Source of the DNA: an uncultured Oscillospiraceae bacterium
GTDB lineage: Bacteria > Bacillota > Clostridia > Oscillospirales > Oscillospiraceae
Length of the DNA stretch: 29,103 nucleotides
Reading direction: 5' to 3'
Assembly: GCA_934643765.1 (NCBI GenBank)
Contig: CAKUCT010000003.1
Location: forward strand, 1-29,103
The notes beneath the pieces are model-generated. The model worked only from the letters and a program-made list of their open reading frames with translations. It was not told the origin of the DNA and made no database searches. The position numbers were made by a program, and so were the translations under genes. Shown piece by piece: positions 7,227 to 14,975 of this stretch (position 1 is its first letter; the number at the start of each line of letters is the position of its first letter).

Positions 7227-8564
7227 TCAATACTGCGCAACCGCTTCGCTGGAGGCATACTCTGCCGGCCAGACGATGAAGTTCTCCTGATTCTGCACCT
7301 GCACGCAGTTGACAGGCAGATATTCTGCCGAAGACTTGGAGGTATGGTCATCCTTGAAGACATAGCGGCCGATGATCGACTGATAATCCACATGGAAGAA
7401 CGCATCGGCAAGGCCGTCCTTGGCGCTTGTGGTGTTGGAGGTCTCAATGGCTTCCTTGACCATCTGCATGATATTGTAAGCGCTGACATGGATGGCAGTC
7501 AGGCCGGCCTTCGGGAACATTTCCAGAACGCGGTTGCCGAACTCGATAACCTTCTCGTCATGCTCAAAGTCCGCCATCATCGGGAACCACAGAAGGCCCT
7601 CTGCCGCCTGTCCGGCCTGCTCGATGAAATCAGGCTTCATGCCATAGACGAAGCCGACGTTCGTCCACTCTGCGCCGAGTTCCTGCGCCTGCTTAAGATA
7701 GGCAACACCGGAGTTCAGGGGAACAAAATAGGTCATAACAACGTCCGGATCGAGCGCCTTGAGCTTGTTGATCTGGGAGTAGAAGTCCGTGGTACCAACC
7801 GGAACAACCTCAAACGCGACCGTTTCCGAGCCGCCGCAATACTCTTCCAGCGCCGCCTCACAGGCAGACACGCAGCTGCGTCCGGCATCCGTATCTTCTA
7901 CAATGTAGGCCACGGTCTTGTTGGAGAAATCAACAGCGTCCGTCTGGCTGAGGTCGCGGAGCATTTCACCGAAGTTGGAGCCATAGTCCGCGCTGTTGAA
8001 GCAGGGCTTGAAGAAGTTGAAGTAGCGGTCAGGATCCTCGCCGATCAGCTTGCCGAAGTTATCACTGGTGCACTCAACCGTCGTGAAAAGCACCTCCGGA
8101 TACTGGTTGCAGATATCCATAATGGCCAGTGCGCAGGAGCTGAGGCACTCGCTGAACAGGACGCTGACTTCATTGAGCGTCAGAAGCTTTTCTGCCGCGG
8201 ACACGGACTGGTCCGGTGCGCCGGTATCATCTTCAAAGTAGAGCTCCACTTCATACGCCTTGCCGTCCATCATAATGCCGCCGGCAGCATTGATTTCCGC
8301 CGCAGCCAGTTCCAGGCCCTGCTGCACGCCGATGCCGGTCTCAGCATTCGCGCCCGAGAGCGGCAGAACCGCGCCCATTTTGATCGTGCCAGCAAACTCC
8401 GGTGCATCCGCCGTGGTTTCCGTTTCGCTGCTTGCACTTGTCTGTTCTGTGGTACCGGAGTCGCTTGCCGTGCTGGCCGGCGCTGTTTCCTGTTTGGCAG
8501 CACATCCGGCAAAGAGCGTCAGAAGCATGATTGCCGCCAGAAGAAGGGATATTACTTTTTTCAT
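7227..8564 (-). CDS. Branched-chain amino acid-type ABC transporter substrate-binding lipoprotein (LivJ/Peripla_BP_6)
   Basis: A 445-residue exported binding protein. Residues 1-21 form a lipoprotein signal peptide ending FAGC, with C21 the lipid-anchored residue, followed by a Thr/Ser/Ala-rich linker to about residue 55. The mature domain begins IKMGAVLPLSGANAETG, the classic opening of the type I periplasmic-binding fold of LivJ/AmiC/UrtA proteins. It delivers ligand to the LivH/LivM permease encoded upstream in the same operon. The family binds branched-chain amino acids, amides, urea, aromatic acids and other small compounds, so ligand is not predictable. The start is supported by AGAAAGGA. 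Placement at the 3' end of the transporter genes, before a hairpin, is a frequent arrangement. Confidence 0.93.
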   Translation of the reverse strand: MKKVISLLLAAIMLLTLFAGCAAKQETAPASTASDSGTTEQTSASSETETTADAPEFAGTIKMGAVLPLSGANAETGIGVQQGLELAAAEINAAGGIMMDGKAYEVELYFEDDTGAPDQSVSAAEKLLTLNEVSVLFSECLSSCALAIMDICNQYPEVLFTTVECTSDNFGKLIGEDPDRYFNFFKPCFNSADYGSNFGEMLRDLSQTDAVDFSNKTVAYIVEDTDAGRSCVSACEAALEEYCGGSETVAFEVVPVGTTDFYSQINKLKALDPDVVMTYFVPLNSGVAYLKQAQELGAEWTNVGFVYGMKPDFIEQAGQAAEGLLWFPMMADFEHDEKVIEFGNRVLEMFPKAGLTAIHVSAYNIMQMVKEAIETSNTTSAKDGLADAFFHVDYQSIIGRYVFKDDHTSKSSAEYLPVNCVQVQNQENFIVWPAEYASSEAVAQY

Positions 8565-8637
8565 TTGTCTGATTCCTTTCTGTTTTTATTTTGAGTGTTG
8601 TCACACAAACCCACTTACCTGTGAATCGCCCCGGCGT

Positions 8638-9633
8638 TTATCCGTTTTTTCGCGCCTGCTCGCGCTTGGCCTCCGCGCGGCTCATCACAAGATTTTTGAT
8701 CGAGCCCCAGATACCGGTGCGCAGGAAGATGATCGTAACAATAATCAGAAGCGCGTAGACAATCATCCGGTAATCGTCAAGCGCGCGCAGCAGCTCCAGT
8801 CCGACCGTCACCAGGAACGAGCCGAGCACGGGGCCGACAATCGTGCCGATGCCGCCGATCAGGCTCATCGCGACATAAGAGGTCATCAGAGAGCTTCCCA
8901 GCGCCGCCGTAGGAGTCAGAATGCACATATAGTGCGCATAGAACGCGCCGACCAGACCCGCGATGAACGCGCCGATCATATAAATGCGGACCTTTGTGCC
9001 CGGGATATTGATGCCTAGACTTTCAGAAGCTTCCTGGCTTCCCTTCATCGCCTGCAGGGACATACCCATCGGCGAGTTGACAATCTTTACAACCACCGCC
9101 AGCACGGCCGCAAACATCACAAGCGCCGCATAGTAGTATTTATACCGGTTGCCGTCGGCAAAGAGCTTGGGGATATTGGTCAGACCCATTTCCCCGCGCG
9201 TCAGCTCCGTCCAGTTGGCAATGATGATGCGGATAATCTCGCCCATGCACATCGTCGCGATGCAGATATAAGGAAGCAGTTTGAGCTTCAGGCTCGGAAT
9301 TGCAACCACCGCGCCGACACACATCGCAGCCAGCGCGCCAATCCACATCGTCAGCCATGGGCTCCAGCCCAGGTTGATGCTCAGAAGCGCCGATACATAC
9401 GCGCCCATACCGAACAGCGCCTGAAAGCCGAAGCTGAACACGCCCGCGTAGCCGGCAATCATGTTCCATGCGCTTGTGATGCAGGAATAGACGATGCACA
9501 GGATGACAACATGCAGGAAATAGGTTTTCGTAATGCTCAGTGGGAACAGCGCCAGCAGAATAAACAGCACCGCCGCGCCCACCATCGCGATCCGGTTTCT
9601 CTTATACAAAAGGGTATTCGTTAATTTCGTCAT
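8638..9633 (-). CDS. livM: Branched-chain amino acid-type ABC permease, LivM subunit
   Basis: A 331-residue polytopic membrane protein with the LivM signature regions: AGYAGVFSFGFQALFGMGAY near residues 63-82 and SLIGGIGTIVGPVLGSF near residues 254-270. With LivH it forms the channel through which the binding protein's ligand enters. It follows livH with only three bases between stop and ATG; the AAGGAGGG ribosome-binding site overlaps the end of livH, so translation is probably coupled. The C-terminal tail is Lys/Arg-rich and cytoplasmic. Confidence 0.93.
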   Translation of the reverse strand: MTKLTNTLLYKRNRIAMVGAAVLFILLALFPLSITKTYFLHVVILCIVYSCITSAWNMIAGYAGVFSFGFQALFGMGAYVSALLSINLGWSPWLTMWIGALAAMCVGAVVAIPSLKLKLLPYICIATMCMGEIIRIIIANWTELTRGEMGLTNIPKLFADGNRYKYYYAALVMFAAVLAVVVKIVNSPMGMSLQAMKGSQEASESLGINIPGTKVRIYMIGAFIAGLVGAFYAHYMCILTPTAALGSSLMTSYVAMSLIGGIGTIVGPVLGSFLVTVGLELLRALDDYRMIVYALLIIVTIIFLRTGIWGSIKNLVMSRAEAKREQARKNG

Positions 9634-9636
9634 CTC

Positions 9637-10518
9637 TCAGCCCTCCTTGCGTTTGCCAAACAACCCCGAAGGCTTCACATACAGCACGATGATCAGCAGC
9701 AGATATGCTGCGACATCCCGCCACTCCGAGCCCACGACGCTGACCGTCAGGCTCTCGATGATTCCCATAAAGATACCGGCCAGAATCGCGCCGTCCACGC
9801 TGCCAAGGCCGCCCAGGATACAGACGACCAGGCCCTTGGTCTGTACGCTTGTTCCCATCCAGGGGCTGACGGAATAGATCGGGCTGAGCAGAATGCCGGC
9901 CACAGCCGCCAGAAATGCCGATATAATATATGTAATAAGGTAAACGCGCCGCGTGTTGATGCCAAGCATTGTTGCAAACTCGCCGTCCTGCGAGGTTGCG
10001 ATGATCGCCCGGCCAAGCTTCGTGCGTTTGATGATATACATTAAAAGAAGGATTGCCGCCAATGCGCCTGCGAGAATGATAATCCGCTGGCCGGAGATGG
10101 TGAACAGGTTGCCGGGCTTAAACACCGCGTCCCAGAAATACGGAACATTCCGGTACTGCTCGCCCCACATCTGCAGTGCCAGGTTCTGCAGCAGAATCTG
10201 AAGGCCCAGCGTCAGAATCCACGGGCTCATATCCCATCCGGCCTTGCGCATCAGCGGGCGGATGGTCGTCACCTGCAAAATCGCAGCAACCGCAATCACG
10301 CAGAGAACCGCAATCGGAATTGCCGCCAGCAGTGGCATATTGCCAACCGTCAGCGAAAGCCAGAGGATGTAGCCGCCGAGCATATAAAACTCGCCATGCG
10401 CCAGGTTTACCATCTTCAGCGTGCCCCAGATCAGCGACAGTCCCGCGCCGACCAGCGCGTAGCAGGCGCCTGTCACGACACCGCTGACAATTAACTCCAT
10501 CAAATATGAAAAACTCAT
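9637..10518 (-). CDS. livH: Branched-chain amino acid-type ABC permease, LivH subunit
   Basis: A 293-residue membrane permease. Seen: an N-terminal helix with SGVVTGACYALVGAGLSLIWG, then KMVNLAHGEFYMLG, a signature of LivH proteins, and the loop CILGGLGSVDGAI near the C-terminus, the coupling-helix region. The ATG at 10518 is chosen over a GTG four codons upstream because CTCCCC on the plus strand (GGGGAG, 10523-10528) is well spaced for it. It is 36 bases downstream of livF in the same operon. Confidence 0.93.
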   Translation of the reverse strand: MSFSYLMELIVSGVVTGACYALVGAGLSLIWGTLKMVNLAHGEFYMLGGYILWLSLTVGNMPLLAAIPIAVLCVIAVAAILQVTTIRPLMRKAGWDMSPWILTLGLQILLQNLALQMWGEQYRNVPYFWDAVFKPGNLFTISGQRIIILAGALAAILLLMYIIKRTKLGRAIIATSQDGEFATMLGINTRRVYLITYIISAFLAAVAGILLSPIYSVSPWMGTSVQTKGLVVCILGGLGSVDGAILAGIFMGIIESLTVSVVGSEWRDVAAYLLLIIVLYVKPSGLFGKRKEG

Positions 10519-10554
10519 AGAACTCCCCACTTTCCCGATACTCGTTTTGCAGGA

Positions 10555-11262
10555 CTAGAGGCCAAGATAGGCTTTCTGGATTTCCGCGCTCGCAAGCAGC
10601 TCCTGGCTGCTTCCGGACAGAACCAGATGCCCGTTTTCCAGCACGTAGCCGCGGTCGCTGATCTCCAGCGCAGTCTGCGCATTCTGCTCAATCAGCAGGA
10701 TTGTGGATTGACTTTCTTTTGCAATGTGGGTCAGCGTCTCAAAAATCTGATCGACGATGATCGGCGCCAGACCCAGACTCGGCTCGTCAAAAATAATCAT
10801 CCGTGGGCGGATCATAAGTCCTCTGGCAATCGCGCACATCTGCTGCTCGCCGCCGGACAGGGTTCCTGCCAGCTGCTTGGAGCGCTCGCGCAGCCGGGGA
10901 AACAGCTCCATCACCCACTCCAGATTCTCCTGCACCTGGTTTTTGTCCTTCAGGGCATATGCGCCGAGGTACAGGTTGTCGTAAATTGTCATATCCGGGA
11001 ACAGCCGCCGTCCCTCCGGCACCAGCGAAATGCCGAGGTCGACCAGCTTATACGCCGGGATTTTGTCCAGCCGCTGATCCTCATACCAGATCTCGCCGCT
11101 TCTGATCGGCAGCATGTTGCAGATCGACTTGATGAGGGAGGTTTTGCCCGCGCCGTTGGAGCCGAGAATCGTCACAATTTCGCCGCGGTTGATTTCCAGA
11201 GACACATCATACAGAATCTGCACATCGCCGTAGAACGAATTGATGGACTTTACCTTCAGCAT
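10555..11262 (-). CDS. livF: Branched-chain amino acid-type ABC ATPase, LivF subunit
   Basis: A 235-residue cytosolic ATPase. Walker A GSNGAGKT (34-41), signature LSGGEQQM, Walker B MIIFDEPSLGLAP, and the switch histidine replaced by Q as in most LivF proteins (LLIEQNAQ). The length and the C-terminal QKAYLGL ending are typical. Its ATG overlaps the end of livG by seven bases, indicating translational coupling and paired stoichiometry with LivG. Confidence 0.95.
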   Translation of the reverse strand: MLKVKSINSFYGDVQILYDVSLEINRGEIVTILGSNGAGKTSLIKSICNMLPIRSGEIWYEDQRLDKIPAYKLVDLGISLVPEGRRLFPDMTIYDNLYLGAYALKDKNQVQENLEWVMELFPRLRERSKQLAGTLSGGEQQMCAIARGLMIRPRMIIFDEPSLGLAPIIVDQIFETLTHIAKESQSTILLIEQNAQTALEISDRGYVLENGHLVLSGSSQELLASAEIQKAYLGL

Positions 11263-12026
11263 ATCTTTGCCCCCTTCTGCCCGATTTTTCCGAGGTAGGC
11301 TTCAATCACCTGCTGATTGGCGGCGACCTCCTGGGGAAGTCCTTCTGCAATCAGCTTTCCGAAACTCAGTACGTACATTCTGTCGGAGAGGTTCATAACC
11401 GCCTTCATCACATGCTCAATCATCAGGATTGTCACGCCCGTGTCGCGGACGCGGCGGATCATCTGCACCATCTCTTCAACTTCGGAAGGGTTGAGGCCCG
11501 CAACCACCTCGTCGAGCAGCAGCAGAACCGGATCTGTCGCAAGCGCCCGGCAGATCTCCAGCCGCTTGCGCTCCGGCACATTCAGCGTGCCGGCCTTTGC
11601 GTCCTTTTTATGGTCCAGGGCCATCATTTTCAGGACCTCATCCGCCCGCTCCAGTCCCTGCTTTTTAAGCGCGCCGCTCAGAAAATCAACCTTTTCGCTC
11701 TTTCCGTACATTGCACCGATTGCAACGTTTTCCAGAACCGTCATATCGCCGAACGGCTTTGTGATCTGGAAGGTCCGGCCGATGCCGCGGTGGCAGCGGC
11801 GGTTCGGCGTCATCCGGGTGATGTCCTCCCCAAGATACGTGACCGTTCCGCTCGTCGCATAATATGCGCCCGAGATGGTATTGAACAACGTCGTCTTACC
11901 CGCGCCGTTCGGCCCAATCAGACCGACAATCTCCCCGCGGTTCACATGCAGCGTTACATCGTCGAGCGCCATCAGGCCGCCGAACCGCTTCGTGATATGC
12001 GCTACCTGTAAAATTGTTTCGCTCAT
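11256..12026 (-). CDS. livG: Branched-chain amino acid-type ABC ATPase, LivG subunit
   Basis: A 256-residue ATPase pairing with LivF. Walker A GPNGAGKT (38-45), Walker B LLLLDEVVAGLNP and the switch histidine in LMIEHVMK are present. The ABC signature is divergent: the segment before RKRLEICRALA reads LNVPE rather than LSGGQ, a variant seen in some LivG subfamilies. Its ATG overlaps the stop of the upstream LarA-like gene by four bases (ATGA), with AGGAGGGG as ribosome-binding site, tying the transporter to that enzyme. Confidence 0.94.
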   Translation of the reverse strand: MSETILQVAHITKRFGGLMALDDVTLHVNRGEIVGLIGPNGAGKTTLFNTISGAYYATSGTVTYLGEDITRMTPNRRCHRGIGRTFQITKPFGDMTVLENVAIGAMYGKSEKVDFLSGALKKQGLERADEVLKMMALDHKKDAKAGTLNVPERKRLEICRALATDPVLLLLDEVVAGLNPSEVEEMVQMIRRVRDTGVTILMIEHVMKAVMNLSDRMYVLSFGKLIAEGLPQEVAANQQVIEAYLGKIGQKGAKIC

Positions 12027-13324
12027 ATCCGCCCCTCCTGTTTTGTTTCTTCTGCCAAAAGGCCGGTAAACTGCACTTCAAAGGGAATCATCTGCCGCGC
12101 GTCGCCGTCAAACATTGCCCCGGCCTTCGTTCCCATATGAACGACATTGCTGTTTTCCCGCAGCAGCGGCAGCAGGTTTTCGCTGACCAGCAGTTCATCC
12201 ATCCGCAGCGTATTTTTGATCCGGATGACCCGGATATCCTCCGGCCGCTTGTTTCCAAGCGCGCGGATGGCATACTCCACAGCCTGCCGGTCGTCGTTTG
12301 CGATAATCGGAATCCGCCCCTGCTCAATGCATCGGCAGGTGATGATATTTTCATTCGTCGCCGGAAGATCGATTTTATCAAAGAGCCTTCTCGTGATAAA
12401 ATCAGCAATTCCAACGCCGCAGGCGTTTCCGTGAGAAACCGGCGTCAGATCGGTCGTCACAATGTACCGGATCTTCGGCTTTTCCGGCTCCGGCGCGCCG
12501 CTGCGCAGCCGCCCGACAATTTTCGTCTCCATGCCGGCGCCGCTGATCTCTTTGCCAATTTCATCGACAATCAGGATATCCAGCGCATCAACCGGCAGCT
12601 GCGGCATGATCTGTTTGTACCGCCGGAGCATCCGGATTTCTTCCTGTTCAAATTCCTCCGGCCGCAGCACCCTGATTTCCATCGTCTCATGGTACGCGTT
12701 TTCGATCAGACCGACGCCGGCGATCAGATTGCCATGGCGGATGACCTGCCGGGCCGTCGCCACCAAAAGCTCGCGCAGGCGGCTGATGTCGTAGCCGTGA
12801 ATCTCCAGTGCCTGCTTGTGTTTTCCAAGACCGATCACGCACATCTTGAGAAGGCCGCTCTCCGTCTCGCCGACAAAGTCTCCATGAATCTTGATGCGGT
12901 TGATAACAATCGTACCGTCCGCCTCATAGGCATTGCGGTCCATATACACATGATTTTCAAGCCCGTCTCCCGGAAGCTCCACAACCTCCATGGACGCATG
13001 AATCGGCGCGCCGACAAACGCCTCTGTTACACCCAGCCCGCGCAGAATCGCCGCCTGCTCGGAGGCAATACCATTGCCGTGGCTGCCCATCGCCGGCACA
13101 AGGAAGGGATCGCCGCCCTGCTGACGGACCCAGTCCACCGCGCTTTTGACAATCACCGGCAGATTGGCAATCCCGCGGCTTCCAACCGCAATCGCAATTC
13201 TGCTTCCCGGCCGAATGGAAATCCCGGACTGCGCAAACTGCGCGCGAACGGCTTCTGCGACATCTGTAACCTTGTCCCGCACAAATGCCTGCTGCACAGG
13301 GACAAGCTCCGGTATTTTGACCAC
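12023..13324 (-). CDS. LarA-like protein (lactate racemase domain, DUF2088-type)
   Basis: A 433-residue predicted cytosolic protein. Its N-terminal half resembles the lactate-racemase (LarA) N-terminal domain: AIAVGSRGIANLP (44-56), VPAMGSHGN (76-84), INRIKIHGDF (141-150) and VIGLGKHK (163-170). H82, H147 and H169 are candidate metal or catalytic histidines. LarA enzymes use a nickel-pincer nucleotide to racemise or epimerise 2-hydroxyacids; whether this branch keeps that cofactor is unproven, and no larB/larC/larE genes are visible here. Start is a GTG at 13324, with GGAGG seven bases upstream. It is the first gene of the operon, 57 bases below a consensus promoter, and overlaps livG by four bases. 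Role: probably metabolises the imported compound or its product (inference). Confidence 0.72.
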   Translation of the reverse strand: MVKIPELVPVQQAFVRDKVTDVAEAVRAQFAQSGISIRPGSRIAIAVGSRGIANLPVIVKSAVDWVRQQGGDPFLVPAMGSHGNGIASEQAAILRGLGVTEAFVGAPIHASMEVVELPGDGLENHVYMDRNAYEADGTIVINRIKIHGDFVGETESGLLKMCVIGLGKHKQALEIHGYDISRLRELLVATARQVIRHGNLIAGVGLIENAYHETMEIRVLRPEEFEQEEIRMLRRYKQIMPQLPVDALDILIVDEIGKEISGAGMETKIVGRLRSGAPEPEKPKIRYIVTTDLTPVSHGNACGVGIADFITRRLFDKIDLPATNENIITCRCIEQGRIPIIANDDRQAVEYAIRALGNKRPEDIRVIRIKNTLRMDELLVSENLLPLLRENSNVVHMGTKAGAMFDGDARQMIPFEVQFTGLLAEETKQEGRI

Positions 13325-13388
13325 CTCATTCCCTCCCGTTCCGAATATTTCATTTTTCCGAAATACGCTTCGTCTTTAATTTGGCAAG

Positions 13389-13417
13389 ACTATACTCTCG
13401 TTTTTTCGGCTTGTCAA
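13389..13417 (-). promoter_or_regulatory. Promoter of the LarA-like/liv/amidohydrolase operon
   Basis: On the minus strand a perfect -35 TTGACA (13412-13417), an exact 17-base spacer and TATAGT (13389-13394). Expected transcription start near 13382, giving a leader of about 57 bases. Confidence 0.88.
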
Positions 13418-13510
13418 TATAAAATTTTATTTTTGTTTGCTCATTACACAATATATCAGTTGATTTTGTGCATATTGTCCACCGTAATTGTTCCGTTTCT
13501 CCATTGTGTC

Positions 13511-13524
13511 TAACGTTTTCGTTA
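13511..13524. promoter_or_regulatory. Candidate operator: TAACG-TTTT-CGTTA inverted repeat
   Basis: Perfect 5-base arms around a TTTT core, between the two divergent promoters and 35 bases before the ROK gene's -35. A further TAACG half occurs at 13622-13626, before the ROK start. AT-rich inverted repeats in the shared region are typical of ROK repressor sites, but this assignment is inference. Confidence 0.4.
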
Positions 13525-13558
13525 ATAAAAAAGTCGTAAAAAAATCATTTCAAATCGC

Positions 13559-13587
13559 TTGCAATATTTTTTCGTATTTGTTATGAT
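13559..13587 (+). promoter_or_regulatory. Promoter of the ROK regulator gene
   Basis: TTGCAA (13559-13564), a 17-base spacer, TATGAT (13582-13587). Transcription would start near 13594, about 48 bases before the annotated start. Confidence 0.7.
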
Positions 13588-13641
13588 ATTTTCAAAGAAG
13601 TAGTATATTCCATTTTTATAATAACGAATCACGAAATTTGA

Positions 13642-14892
13642 ATGGAGGTGTTCCCCCTGTTTGATTCCCAGGTCTTTGACAAGTCTTATCTGCTGAAAAA
13701 AACAATTCTGAACCTTCTGATGCAGAAGAAAACCCTCTCGCGCACTGCGCTGAGCGCCATGATCGGCATCCGTCCTTCCACCATTACGGAAATCACACGC
13801 GAGCTTCTGCAGGAGGGCTCTGTCTGCGAGGCCGGAAGCCTGCATCTTCCCGGCAGCGACGCATCCCGCCGCGATCTGACGCTCAATCCCAACTACCGAA
13901 GACTCATCGGCGTCGATATTCAGGTTGGCTACATTGCCTGCGTGCTGACGGATTTCTGCGGCACGATCCTTTCCCGCAAGCTGACGCCTCTGTCTGAAAG
14001 CGCAAGCCAGGAAGAAATCCTGTCGCTGGTGTACGAAAGCATTGACTCCATGATGCAACAAGCCGGCGCTGTCCCGATCCTCGGCATCGGCGTATCAACC
14101 ATCGGTATTCTTGACCGCAGCACCGATACCATCCTTTTGACCTTCTCCCGGCTGGACTGGAACCACGTCCGGCTGCGCGAGCTGCTTGCCGCGCGCTATC
14201 CTGCGATTCCCGTCTATCTGGAAGACCAGGTCGTCTGCCGGCTCTATTATGAGCAGTGGTTCCTGGCGCAGGATTTCAAGACCAATTCCGTCTTTGTGGA
14301 TATCGGCAGCGTAACCGGCTGCAGTGCTTTCTTCAACGGAAAGATTCTCAAAAACGAAGCCGGTATCTCCGGCGAAATCGGTCACTTCGCGGTCGGCAAT
14401 GAAAATGTCATCTGCTCGTGCGGAAACGCCAACTGCCTGCAGACCGTGGCTTCGGCAAGTGTGGTGCTCAAAAAGGTCCATCAGACGCTCGAGCGCAACA
14501 CCATCTCCGCGCTGAACGATATGACGGGGCGCAATCTGGATCATCTGACGCTTCAGATGGTGCTGGACGCAGCCGCGCGCAATGACCGCGTCGCGATCAA
14601 CGTCCTGACCACGGCCGCGCTCTATGTCGGCCGGGCCGTGGCTTACATCATCAATCTGCTTGGGCCGAAGCGCGTCATCCTCGGCGGCGAAATGATCACG
14701 GGCTCTGACTTTTTCTTCCGCACTGTGGTGGACGAAACGCTGCGTCTGAGTCTTTGCCTGATTGCAGATTCCATTGAGTTCTGCAGAGCTTCTCCGAGTG
14801 AATACGCCGCCGCAACGGGTGCGGTCTGTATGCCGTTGGAGGACTTTTTCCGCTTCCCGGATTTCTCCCGGGCGATTTGTTCCATCGAATAG
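13642..14892 (+). CDS. ROK-family transcriptional regulator
   Basis: A 416-residue regulator of the NagC/Mlc/XylR type. An N-terminal winged helix-turn-helix (about 17-62) includes LSRTALSAMIGIRPSTITEI. A ROK sugar-kinase-like domain follows, with GEIGHFAV (H248) and CSCGNANC (C258, C260, C265) forming the structural zinc site. The stretch DIGSVTGCSAFFNGKIL resembles the nucleotide loop. Where ROK kinases read END with a catalytic aspartate, this protein reads EDQ (194-196), so it is not expected to be a kinase. It diverges from the LarA-like/liv operon and is the obvious candidate regulator of both sides. Start is uncertain: the ATG at 13642 has no Shine-Dalgarno, whereas GGAGG at 13644-13648 is ideally spaced for an in-frame CTG at 13657. 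Confidence 0.92.
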   Translation: MEVFPLFDSQVFDKSYLLKKTILNLLMQKKTLSRTALSAMIGIRPSTITEITRELLQEGSVCEAGSLHLPGSDASRRDLTLNPNYRRLIGVDIQVGYIACVLTDFCGTILSRKLTPLSESASQEEILSLVYESIDSMMQQAGAVPILGIGVSTIGILDRSTDTILLTFSRLDWNHVRLRELLAARYPAIPVYLEDQVVCRLYYEQWFLAQDFKTNSVFVDIGSVTGCSAFFNGKILKNEAGISGEIGHFAVGNENVICSCGNANCLQTVASASVVLKKVHQTLERNTISALNDMTGRNLDHLTLQMVLDAAARNDRVAINVLTTAALYVGRAVAYIINLLGPKRVILGGEMITGSDFFFRTVVDETLRLSLCLIADSIEFCRASPSEYAAATGAVCMPLEDFFRFPDFSRAICSIE

Positions 14893-14930
14893 GTGCGCGT
14901 TTGTCCGCAGACCGCGCGCATGAAATAAAA

Positions 14931-14954
14931 CAGCCCGCTGGACACAGCGGGCTG
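14931..14954. other. Intercistronic hairpin
   Basis: A 9-bp perfect inverted repeat (14931-14939 with 14946-14954) with a 6-base loop between the ROK gene and the amidohydrolase. On the plus strand no T-run follows, so it is not a normal terminator in that direction; on the minus strand it is followed by TTTTATTT. Its right arm ends seven bases before the amidohydrolase AAGGAGGT, so it may affect mRNA stability or translation. Confidence 0.55.
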
Positions 14955-14975
14955 ATCATCAAAGGAGGTCTTTTT

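Larger units (their letters stand above)
13325..13641. promoter_or_regulatory. Divergent control region between the LarA-like operon and the ROK regulator
   Basis: A 317-base strongly AT-rich interval in otherwise GC-rich DNA. It contains both divergent promoters (13389-13417 minus, 13559-13587 plus) and a candidate operator at 13511-13524. No coding capacity is convincing. Confidence 0.8.

Noticed and set aside
12014..13513. Long plus-strand reading frame opposite the LarA-like gene
   Set aside because: Antisense shadow that also runs through the promoter region; its composition is not protein-like.
14877..14975. Upstream extension of the amidohydrolase start
   Set aside because: It would read through the intercistronic hairpin and overlap the ROK gene; AAGGAGGT fits only the ATG at 14976.
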